From the NCBI RefSeq assembly GCF_000002985.6, contig NC_003280.10, positions 6,444,501 to 6,508,500 of the forward strand: a DNA stretch of 64,000 nucleotides, written 5' to 3'. Positions 12,357-24,000 of the stretch are shown in pieces. A program made the translations under genes and the position numbers. The notes under the pieces were generated by a model that saw nothing but the letters and a program-made list of their open reading frames with translations, had not been told where the DNA came from and made no database searches. Positions within the stretch are counted from its first letter, which is position 1, and every line of letters starts with the position of its first letter. The DNA is from Caenorhabditis elegans (taxonomy: Eukaryota; Nematoda; Chromadorea; Rhabditida; Rhabditidae).

Positions 12357-15300
12357 CTACAAATGAGTTTCTTGAGCGTCAGAGCTCAAAACAATTCGAA
12401 GAGTCTCAGATATTCGGCGGGAGTTATGGTAACGGGGAGCGGCACTTGTTGAAGTAGATCTGAAATTCAAGATTTTTCAAATTAAAAAATAATTCTTAAA
12501 AAGCTCACGGAATAGGTTGTTGTGGTTGAAATAACTCGACCGCTTCCCGATCAGTTATTGAAGGAAAAGCATGATCAAGAATCAAAAGACATTCATCTGT
12601 ATTACACACATCACTAACACTTTGTACATGTTCTTGTTGACGAGAAACTCGAAATGTTCCTTCTTCTGCATTTGAAACATCTGAAAAAATAAAAACCCTT
12701 CAAGTGAAAAAAATGTCACAGTACAATTTTGAAAGACAAAACCTTTGGAATGTTTTGCAATTTTCCAAAAAAATTATTAAAAATTCCAAATTATCTAAAG
12801 TGTCTAGGGTACATTTTTGGTCAATTTTTATGTTGAAAATTTTTTTGAATAAAAACTTACAATCCAAAAATCTCCAATTCTTGTCAGGCTCATAGGGAAG
12901 GGAGTTGTGCTCAACGAGAAGTCTCTGAATGAGAACTCTTGCCGAATCAAGTTCGGCTTCTGATTCAACATTCACGATTCCAATTTCGTAAGCTGAAAAT
13001 ATTAATTTCAATTTTCGATATTATCTCATCATAATGGCTGAGTGGAGCATACTTTTATTACTAAAAATTTAATTGGAGAATAAAACACATTTTCCAGGCT
13101 GCACAGTTCACACAAAAATTTCTTGCAGCTGATAACGGTGGCCATCAAATTTTGAAACTATATTCGTTATTCGTATATCCAATTTGAAAATTTTCAAATA
13201 AAATACGAAAAGCTCACCAGTATCTTTTAATCGTTCAAAACAATCCTTATAATTATCGTAATCAGCTCTTCCAACCACAATTACTGGCAATTGAATTATT
13301 AGTGATGTTGATTGAACTTGTGAATCTTTTTGTCCATATCTCGTTCCTCGTCTCATCAAATTTGGAGTGCATGGCGTCTTCTTTTCCCGTTTCAACATTG
13401 GAACCTTACTGTGAAATCCCAACGTGATTATAGAAGGAGCAAGAAGACATGGTTCTCCATCGACTTGCATTGGAATTGCTTTATTTGTAATAACTCGAAC
13501 TCTTGAACATTGTGCAATACGTTCTCCTTTTCCACCCATTTGTAGAGCAGCCTGAAATATTGAATATTGAATTTAGTGGAGGAAATTTCATATTTCAAAA
13601 AATATTACCAATGTAGCAGTAGTAAACCCAAGAACTTCAACTTTTCCATCACAGCAACTAGGTTTATTATCAGAAGATTCACCCCATGGGATTGTTCCAC
13701 CGGCATAGTAAGTGATATTATGAAATAGAATGCAATGAAGTTTCAATTCTTTGATTCTCGGAGTAACATCAACTCCGTCACATTCCAAAGTGATATATTC
13801 ACAAAGATCTTTCCATGATCTTTTGAACAAATCAATAGTTCCTAGGCCTCCATATGCAATTCGATTTTTCAGGCGAGAGTTCAACATTTGTGGATTTGCA
13901 CCTGGATAAAAGTTAATTTATATTTTCAATTCTACATTGCAGATGCAAAAATAAACTCACTTCTCGAATGATGGAATTGTAATGCAACATGTGCATCTGC
14001 TCCAATCGAAAAATAATTGGTCATTACAGTTAATGGAAGTGCTGACTGCATTCCATCATCTTCCTCTTCCAAATTACAAGAAGTGTTCGGCTCCACATCA
14101 ATTCGCCACCTGAAATGAAAAGTTTTATGCATTTTATCAAACAAAATAGAAAAAATAAAATAACTAACCTATCTAAATGTGTAACAATAGTTTCATGAAG
14201 AATCGCTTGCATGAGTTGACTGATTGGCTCATCCGAGAAAACACCTCCCCATCCCATACATCTCGCCAAATCATTTCCCGTACCAAGAGGCATAATTGCC
14301 ATTGGTGGATATGCCGGCCAATTCAGCTGTAAAAATTATATTACTTTTTATTTTTCAATGTTTTCAGTTCATAATAGCAGTTTTATTTTCAAAGAAACTT
14401 AAAGCTAAATAATTGTGCAGTCTTACATTATCTAGTGTTGATAGCACCCATCCAACAGTTCCATCACCTCCACAAACCAGAATTCTCAATTGTGTCACAA
14501 CTTTCCGGAACATTTCCAATCCAAATTTAGGTCCTTTTAGTGAGGTTATATCAAAAACTTGTCGAGGATTTAAAAGCCAACAAAGAGTATGTAATGCTTT
14601 CGATCCTTTATTTCCTCCCGATTTCGGATTTACAAAAACCAAAAGTGGCTGGGACGGTCCGCTTGACCATAAATCTGTCGGTTTCACCACGAATTGTCGA
14701 TGAGATTTTTTGTGTTTTCTCGGATGTGATGGTGTTCGACTACTTCGTTTACGGTTTGCAAGACGAAGAATCCACGTGGGTGGAACAATCATTTCCTTGA
14801 GAGCTCCTCTGTTACATCTCTCTTCCAATTTGTCACGTGCAAAACAGTTTTTCAAATGATATGATTCTTTGCACCATGAACATGTCACCGCAATTGTTTC
14901 TTTCTTTTCTTTCCCTTGGAAAAACATTTTTTGTTGGAACGATTTTGCACAAGTGTTGCATCTTCCTTCATGGCGCCACTGAAATTAATTACTTGACCAT
15001 TATCATATAATTTTTACAAACTTCAGCAGAATGACATAATGTAAAACGAATGCCTCGTCAAAAAATATTTGATACACCGATTTGAATTTTATTCAATGTT
15101 ATACATAGTAATTTTCCTCATTTTAAAGTTTTGGGTATCAATATCACTTGAAGATTTTGACATATATAAAATACCAAACCTTATGAACCCAATGATGAGC
15201 GGTTAATCCATCAGTACTCTCTTTCGAAGGAGTCTTCTTTGTTGCATAATCTCGGAAAGTTGTTTTACAGTTCAAATTGAGTTTTGCGAGCAATGAAAAG

Positions 15301-18300
15301 CAATTGGTGTGAGCAACAATATGACATGCAGCACATCTTCGTTTCTCTCCCGAACGTCGACAATCTTTTTCACCAACATAACATTCTGAATCTGCAGAAG
15401 CTGATGAGCCAGTTGATGATGGAAGCCAAACATGTTCCGATGGAAGAATGTGATAGTCTCCCTAAATTCTTCATGATCGTTTTCAGTATGGAAACATAAT
15501 TACAGTAAATATTTCTAACTTTGTGAGACTTTTATTTTGAACAATTTTTAATCATAAAACTATTGTTGAGCTATTTCAGTAGTTTGATTTTACTTTTTGC
15601 TATTACCAGGAACTTCTTGACATAGTCTTTTCAAAAACACAAATCACAAACCTCATCTTCAATCCAATACCTACTACTTCTATGCTTATTCACAGGATTG
15701 CTGGTCTCTTGATCTGCAGCTGTCCGCCGTACCACCGGAGATTTTGCCAACGCTTTTCTAAAAGAAACTCAATTAGAAATCAGAACTTGAATGTTTTTAT
15801 AAGCCTGAAAAGTTCGGAAAGGTGTATAATTCGACTGGGTCGTCGTAACACCGAATCACTGGTTGTAGGATCGTGACTTTTTGAACGAAACGTTCGAATT
15901 GATTCTGCAGGAGTGGGTGGCTCAAAATCTGTATCTGATGCTATGTCTGAATCCCCTGATGATACAGAAAGTAATTCAATGTCTCTTCGAAGAGTTGATA
16001 AATCAACTGAGTTCGATCGTGGTGGAGATGCGGAATCAGGGTAAGGTGAAAGAAGTGAAGGAGGCTGAAGACGTAGAGGTGATGGAGGTGTTAACTGATC
16101 AGAACCCGGACTATCAAATGTCATTTCGTTCCCATTACGAGGTAGATTCGGACTTGTGCAAGCTGATGATCCGGGAGAGCTGTAAACAATTTGTTCTCTT
16201 AAAGTTTCAGAACTTCTTTAACTTTTAACATATATTTTTAAGATTTGCAAACAATGTTATAAGGACTCATATCCCTTGTTACATTAGCTTTTAAGCCTAT
16301 TTCTTTTCAACTTATATTCTGTGTTTGCTCAGTCGATTCGGATTACGCGACTTCTTTTTTTCCTTCATCATGAGCAGCGCTTCCCCCTCTAAACAGCTCT
16401 TCTTCTAGTTGTCTCTCTGTTTGAGATTAATTCTTTCAGGGATTTGTCCCCTCAAAAAGTATTAATCCGGTGGCCACCAGCAGTAGTTTATGGTGAAAAA
16501 GGGAGCTACGGCACACCAAAAAAAAAAAAAAGTGAGAGGTAACTTCGAGACAGAGAGAATGAAAAAATGAGTAAATTGTTGTGGAGACGCAGATAATAGT
16601 ATAGATCTATCATGTAGCATTTCTTTTGATTCGATTCTGAATGATTAGTGTTAAGCACGCAACAACTAAAAGTCAAAGACACAGATGTCCGCATCAAAAT
16701 AGATAGTGGCTATTTTTAACCGGAAAGCCAGTTTAATATATAAATGGAGGGATTACTATTAAAAATTAAACTTAATTTAACTACCTTAAAAATAATTTTC
16801 CAAACTATTCAGTTAAGTTTTTAAACCAATACAATTATTCCCAATATATCAACCACTTTAACTTTTTCCAGAGTGGATTCGATAAAGTGAGCATCTCAAT
16901 TGTTGAAAAAATGATAAAGAAATATTTTTTGTAATTTGAAAATGTATCTTCTAATTATCAATTTATTTGAATTTTCCTTTTAAAAGTTTCCAAAAAATGT
17001 TTACAAAGTAAGATTTTGAGAAGGAAAGCGTTTACTTTTATCCTTAACTTTAGATTTAGATTTAACTTTAACTTTAGACTTTAACTTTAACTTTAGACTT
17101 TAACAAATGAAATTTATTTGAAATTGAACCCATTTTTTTAAAATCACACTTCAATTCTGCTCACCTTGCCTCAGATGTCTGCAATGAATTTCCCAGCTCA
17201 GAACTTGTATATCTGTCAACACTGTGATCTTCCTCATCTGAACTAATCGATGAAACTACAATATCTGGAGTTGTTCCTCTATGATGTGATGATATAGTAT
17301 GCCTATGAAGAGTTGTTATTCCTGTTCCTGTCGAAGATTGATTTGAAACATTTGATGAAGATGGACTATCATCTCTCCATCCACTCCGTCCATTTCCAAG
17401 ACGACGTGCCAATCTCATAACGGCGCTTTCGATTTCTGTCTGAAAATTTCAAGTTTACAAAAAATGTAAAATTATTCAGAAAATTTGATATTTTAAGAGA
17501 CTTATATTATTAGTAATCCTATGCATTTTCAAGAACAAAAGCGAGTTCAAAACGATATTCCAAAAATCTCGAAATGTAAAAATTATATTCGAGGTTCTGA
17601 ACTGATCATTCATCTAATCTATGCAGTAATTATACGCTGCTGACCAAAAGTTCTCTATCACGTGCGGTTTCGTTATGCAACAAGAAACATCTCAGTCAAG
17701 AGCGAGTCACGGCAACTCGGTCCAAAACCATTTCTAATTAGTAAACTCTCAAAAACCACAACTAATTAGCTTAAAATCATTGCTAATTAGCAAAAATAAG
17801 CTAATTTACAATGGTTTTAAGCTATTTAGTTGTGGTTTTTGAGAGTTTACTAATTAGAAATGGTTTTGGACCGAGTTGCCGTGACTCGCTCTTGACTGAG
17901 ATACATCATAAAAATGAGATTCGAACAATTTCAATTTTTAAAGTTCTTTGACATTTTTCTATTTTCTTTTTCTATTTTTTTTAGTAAAATAGTTGTTCTT
18001 TTCTAATTGAAGACAACCAATGCATTTTTTGTTCAAATTTTTCGAATTTTTAAATTTTCGTGAAGAACGATTTCGATTAAAAGCAGATATAATTAATTCA
18101 GTCGAGTAGAGTAATATTGAAATTCAATTTTTTTATAAATTTTTTCAAAGACGCTGAAGGTGGTCGAAAATTAAAAAAATCATGTTTTCAAAAGTTGGGT
18201 TTTTCATTTTGGCTCGATGTTTTCCTTTTTATTTGGTGCTATTTCTGAATTTCCGAACATTTTTGACATTTTTAAGCAAAATAGCAATTTCCCATAACGC

Positions 18301-18891
18301 TACTTCGCCTTTACAGTATTTTAAGTAATATTCAATACAAATGAAGACAAAAGACTAAAACACACAAACCTTTAACATTCGTCTCCTATAATCTGCAGCC
18401 ATTGCACAATGTACACATGTAAGCTCCAGCTCAAATCTTGGTTCTTCAACAATTCCTCCATCCTCTTCTTGAGGTTTTCCATCTACTATTCCTCCTGTTT
18501 CAGAACTTCCATCCGAATGTACCCGACTTCTTGTCATTGATGGTGATCTACTTCTATGTTCTGGATCCCAACTTAGACTTGGTCCCAATGGTTTTTTCGT
18601 TCGTTTCAGTATTTGAGTCGGACTCCGAAGTGCTGCTGGAAGTGCCTCACTCAACTTCCTGGCTGCACTTTCACCTCTCCAACTTCGCTTTTTCCGTTTT
18701 TGTGCTGGTTTTGGAGAAGTGCTCGGAGAAGGGCCTGATGGATCCGCAGATATTACAAACACAGGGTTTGATTGTGCTTCAGCAATTGATTTCTTTTTCT
18801 TGCGATGCTTCTTGAGACCACTACCGGATGCACTACTCGACGGAAGGAACGCATCCTCCGCCGAGCTGTTCTTCCGCAGCGCCGTCATCAT
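12357..18891 (-). CDS. dgk-5: Diacylglycerol kinase DGK-5 (type IV, zeta/iota-like), main isoform
   Basis: Thirteen exons, 1150 aa: 18891-18370, 17439-17165, 16179-15805, 15757-15652, 15461-15180, 14978-14427, 14326-14169, 14109-13961, 13901-13609, 13551-13218, 12992-12861, 12680-12509, 12459-12357. A basic, Ser/Pro-rich N-terminus precedes two C1-type zinc regions (CYVGEKDCRR...CAACHIVAHTNC; HHWVHKWRHEGRCNTC...CSWCKESYH). The DGK catalytic domain has LLVFVNPKSGG, the nucleotide-binding CGGDGTVGWVLSTLD and PLGTGNDLARCMGWGG, then the accessory domain. DGKs phosphorylate diacylglycerol to phosphatidic acid and so damp DAG signalling. The protein ends in ETHL, a class I PDZ ligand. No ankyrin repeats were found, unlike mammalian zeta/iota. 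Intron 15758-15804 needs a GC donor. A 214-bp palindrome sits in intron 17440-18369. The name is from memory (K06A1.6). Confidence 0.9.
17689..17902. repeat. Near-perfect 214-bp palindrome (foldback element) in a dgk-5 intron
   Basis: The left arm begins atctcagtcaagagcgagtc at 17689; the right arm is its reverse complement, ending gagat at 17902. The arms are about 102 bp with only a few mismatches, around a short AT-rich centre. No coding capacity. It is probably a foldback or MITE-like mobile element. No clear target-site duplication is visible. Confidence 0.85.
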
Positions 18892-21027
18892 CGTCTTCTT
18901 CTAACGCCACCAAACGATAATACTATTAAGAGAATATTAAGATGAAGATAAAAGTATCAGAAAAAAGATGAAGATAAGAAGAAGAGGAACGAGAAGAAAT
19001 GATATTAGGACATCTAATTCGGTCGGTGTGCCACGACGCGAAGAAGAAGCTCTCTTGCTCTTCCTCTGGCTCCTTCACGTAGTGTCGTCGCGCTCCCATT
19101 ACACGTTAATCCGTCGTCCTCAAGCCACGCGGACTCCGCCCAGTTTTGTGGTGAAAGCTGGTGGCTGTGGTGGTAGTGGTGTGTGACAAAACGCGGGGAA
19201 AGATATATGAGGCTTGTTTTAAGCCAACAAAAAGATGAAGAAGATGATGAGGAAATGAGTAAGACGCAAATGAAAAGGGTAACTCGTTTCCGTCCCCTCT
19301 GACCTTCTTCTCTCGGTTTCTTATTTGGCTTTTTTCATGTTATCTCGTCAAAAATTGTTTCGAGCTAGTCTTATAATTTCCCGTTAAATTTTCAATCTTG
19401 ATATAACTTTTCTAAAGATATTTGAAACAAATCAGTTAACTGCAATTAATAGAAAATATTGTATGGCATTTTGTTAAATTAAACTTCCATGAAAACGCCT
19501 AGTTCGAAGTTCTGGGCCCTTTAGAACTTCTAGTGATGTCAGCTGTTGTGTTTTTTCTAGAATAATGTTGATGTATGATAGTTTTAACACTAATCAAAAT
19601 GCTGAAAAAACAATTGTCAACATTTTATCAGTTGATAATTATCGAGTTATTGTGTTTGAAAACCTTTAAAAAATCACTGCAAACCCAAACTATTTTCTAC
19701 TCAATCGTAAAATTGTAAAAAATTTTGATTCTCAGATTTTTATTGGGGGCCTATTAATTTTGGCTTCCAACTCTGAATCCACCAAAGGCGTCTTCTTTCA
19801 AAAAGTACAAAGACGTCTTGAACATTTTTAGCCTATGACCTAGTCGACGATCCTAATGAATTTCTTATGATGGTAATAATATGACGTAGGAAAAGAAAAT
19901 AAATTGAAAAAAGTTGCAAAATAAGTCAAGTATACTTACACCGAACGACCAAAAAAGGGGAAAAATGAAAATCCATTCTCAAAGCCCATTAGTCTCTTGG
20001 CCAACACAACTCATGCATTTCAAAATTCGTCTCGCTTTTTTTTTAAAGTTTTTCAGCTTTTTATATGTTTTGTGTCATTCTCTTATCTTCTCAACATGTA
20101 AAAAAAAGCAAAAAAAACACAGAGGGGAATAAAATCAGTGAAACTAAATCCAATCGCCCTTTTTGACCAGGTGTCAGAGCAAAGAAATGAGCACACCGAG
20201 GCGCGGCTCTTTTTTTCCTGTTGGATATTAGATTTTTGTGTGTCGGTGGTGCACCATGGAGCTTCTAGAGTTTTGTGTGTGTTGCAATATCCAAGCTCTT
20301 TCTCTAATCCGGAACAAGTCAGTGATGCACTTCTCATGTGACGATGAGCGTTGTGAAGAGCACCTTGTGTGCTCCTGGTGATGTGCAATTTCCGTCCGCC
20401 AAAGTAACCAACTCTTTTCAAGAGCGGATTTACACCGCATTTCCTCCTGATTTCCGGTGAAAGAGCTCATGCGCAACAAGTTGAAATGAAAAGGTCATTT
20501 GTCTCGTACTGTATAGTTCAAAATATTCGGTCTTTGTATTTTCAAATATCATTTCAAAAGTTTCTTTGCAGGTTTCCCAACGATTTTTGAATGGAGGATT
20601 GAGATATTATAAAAAATGGAGAAGAAGCCATTTCCCCTTCAACAACCAGCGATTCGATTTTTATGATATCATATGTAAAGGATGCATGAAGGGTTGTTTC
20701 CTAGTCGAAATACTAATATTCTGTGTAATAGAGTGAAATGGCATTTTTTGTTTGTTAATATGAAATTTGATGAAGCTGATGATCTTTTATTGCAGCCCAG
20801 GACAATTTGAATTAAGATGAATGGTAGTTTACCATTTGAATTGGGGTAGAAAACACAAATCTCTGATTGTTGTTCAATCTTTGAAATTAAACTAATAATT
20901 TTAAAATATTTTCAAAAAAATATAATCTATTTTTTTATTTCTTTATGAATTGCCATATATTTTTCCACTAGTGTAACCCTTCATGAATCCCTTAGTATTT
21001 AAAAGTAACAACACTTCTCTAGTTTAC
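18892..21027. other. dgk-5 short-isoform 5' flank / long-isoform intron
   Basis: 18960-19190 is GC-richer and CpG-containing, directly upstream of the 18891 ATG, and probably carries the promoter of the short isoform. In the long isoform all of this would be intron. 20140-20480 is of higher sequence complexity than its surroundings, but no gene could be supported there on either strand. Confidence 0.45.
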
Positions 21028-24000
21028 CTCCAATGGTCAGCCATTTCTGGAAACATCTGTTTAATCTGACAGTTCGTCAAATCTGGATTTGAAATTGAAA
21101 ATCGTGCAGCGGAAGCTGACAAGTGATTGTTGGTACTGTCTCTTCCTGTTGCTGAATCTTCATCTGATTCAGAATCAGATGCAGATGACCATGATGATTC
21201 TGATGAAACAGATACATTCTCATGTTCTTCGTTTGAATCATTTGACGAGCGCTCTGAAAAAAGAAAGATTGGAATTGTTTTGACTGTTGCAAAATCATTG
21301 TTTCAAATGAAGGATTCATTCAAAAAGCTCCTTTTTCATTAACTAATGAAAATCTTTTTGACGATGATGAGCCGCGCATAAAAATGCGCATCGACAATGA
21401 GAAGATGAAGCCTGAGAAGGAAGAGCTGCTATCTGAAGAGGAGAAAAGTGGGTCAAAACCAAAGGGAAAACCAAGAAGAATAGGACATTCTTTTTGACGT
21501 CAATATGAATTCTGAGGATGGTTAAATTGATGGATGGATGACCAAAGAATTCGTAAGTACATCCATATTTGTGTAGAAACAAACAACAAGCTGGTATAGA
21601 CCGACAAATAGGGAAATACACATGTTTCAATATTCAAAAATTCACAGGTTTTTTGATCACCTGTCAAACTTTTCAGTAGAAATGTTAGAAAGTTTAAATT
21701 GCTCCAAGTGACTGCAATTTCAAGAAAAATCTTCAAAATTCAAGCTGTTGACATCGATTCTTTGAAAACTAACCCATTTTTCCAATTTTTATATGTTCAA
21801 AATTACACATTGGAGTCATTTGGAGCATTAAACTCCCCCTCCCACTATTTCAGAAATTTTCCCACAGAAAGTGATAATTTTTAAATAACCATGCCAACAA
21901 ATAAGGTGCTCACCGATGGATAACTGTAGAAGAGACGAGTGAATGTCGTGCCACGTGGTAATCGCCGCAACGAGCTTCTTCGTGAATTCGTCGCATACAA
22001 TCTCTTGAGAGCCGGCACGCGATGAGCCGTCCATTCCATCGGCGGCGCCTGACAAATCGTCACTTTTGACCAGAAAAAATGACAGTGAAAAGGGGAAGAG
22101 TATTGTGGATGTATGGATGGAAAACTGAAGATGAAGCAAGAAGAAGGAAAGAAATAAGGAGGTCTCAAAACATTTGAAGAAAACGCGGCACAAATAATGT
22201 TTTGAATTGATCTTATGATTCGGACTGTCCGTCCAGTTTCTTCTCGCTCAGATATTTTTTCTCCAATCGAAAATGTTTGAACCGGAACTTTTTTTTTTGC
22301 ATTTTCAATTAAAGTCTCGCAGTAAATTTTTAAAAGTCCACAACTTTATACATTTTGTCAAAAAGATTGAAAATACGTTATCTATATATATATATAATAA
22401 TTATTTGATGGTAATGTTCCAAATTCGGTCGAATGCTAGAACTAAGATCTATTTGAATGGTTCTGTGTGTGAAATTTGGATTCGGACGGTGGAAAGGTTG
22501 GATCGCTTTGAACTCAAAAAATCTGGACAACAAAAATATAATTTGTCAACAATATTTTATATCGAAAAACATTCTAAACTTATTTTTGGTGGTTTTCAAA
22601 TTTAAGCCATTGTTGAAAGTAAGAAAGTTGTCTGCAACATCCCAAAAATGAAACAAAAGCATAAAATCTGAGTGCAAAAGTTCTCTAATATGACAGGGAA
22701 CATGGAAAACTACAGACTTAGGGGTTTAATGATAAGAAGCGGAAGTTACCCACACAACTGTAAAAAATGAAATCATGTTAATCAAGGAGAAAACCTATTC
22801 AAAAAAAAGTAACTGTAATGATTTCAACTCAAAATGTTGAAAATGGGTATTTTGTTCATGGGTATTCTTGATTACTATTCAGTTTAAGCCTACCTGATAG
22901 TTGTTGTTTCGATCGAAACCACTTTTTTCGCGGTGGAGCAGAAACTGAACGAGCTGGAACACGAGCAAATTGTGATCGACGTTCGGCTGCTTCGCGGAGA
23001 GAAACAGCTTCTTGAGCACTCTGAAAATTTGATTTTCTGTTAAAAAACACTTATTGAAACATAAAATCACAATAAATCCTAATTTTGAATACCTTTCGCT
23101 TCTTTGAAATCATGGGGATTCCGATAGGAAATATCATAACATTCAGTTGAAATTTAAAAACAAAATAAAAATAATATGTACAGAAATTGTTCGCAGATTA
23201 AAAATGAGAAAGAGCGGCGTTTGAGAGAGAAAATATATGCAAAATAGGCGGCAAACCGGATCGGAAGATCAGTATTTTTCAACTGTGGTTATTGGAATTT
23301 TGATTTTGATTTTTTTTTCATGGAATTTCATGGCACAGATGTCTGTTTTAGAACTTGAATGATGGTTTGAACTGTTCAATTGATGTCATAACAATGGTTA
23401 TGAATAGACCAGTTATGACTGCTGAAAACACTTTCTAACTTGGTGCTGTTCTATCAATTTTGCACCGCCAGTCAAATACTTCTTGTGCGTTTAATTTTTA
23501 AATTATACATTAGTTGAGCTCTTTTAGCATTCTGAATAGCAATACATCATTTCTAATTTTAGATTATTTCGTAAACTATAGGATCTAGATAAAACCTACC
23601 ACTGTACTCATTTTTACGCTGCTCTGCCTTCGTTGCTTCCTTCGGGACAACATTTCAAGAGAATAAAATATAAAAGTAGAGAAATGTCTTCACAAACAAA
23701 AATAATCTCAACTTTCTGGGCGTTTTGGGTGGGCCTACGTGTAACCTCTTGCCTCTTAATTGATTAATGGCCCAAAAAGAAGAAGTCGGACTAATCAGTG
23801 TCAATCATGATGAAAAAGGAAGCAGAATCAGAAGAGCAGCAGCAAAAATAAAATACGTGGAAGTTGTAGAAGGAGTTGAAGAATTTGGAGAAGACGGAGA
23901 GCATCGAAGCAGAGTGTTCTGCATCGAAAACTTGTCCATTCTTCTGAGTTAATGGTTCAGAAGGTAATCGAATGAAGGGAGGATGGAATGAACGATTTTG

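Noticed and set aside
17040-17105. Telomere-like repeat (actttaactttag words)
   Set aside because: The words are not TTAGGC; it is a short imperfect AT-rich tandem.
19940-19980. Possible alternative dgk-5 first exon (MDFHFSPFLVV) before a strong gtaagtata donor
   Set aside because: It ends in phase 1, which no plausible downstream dgk-5 exon accepts.
20083-20479. Two overlapping minus-strand ORFs at about 20.1-20.5 kb as dgk-5 exons
   Set aside because: No acceptor and donor pair gives a phase that fits neighbouring exons.
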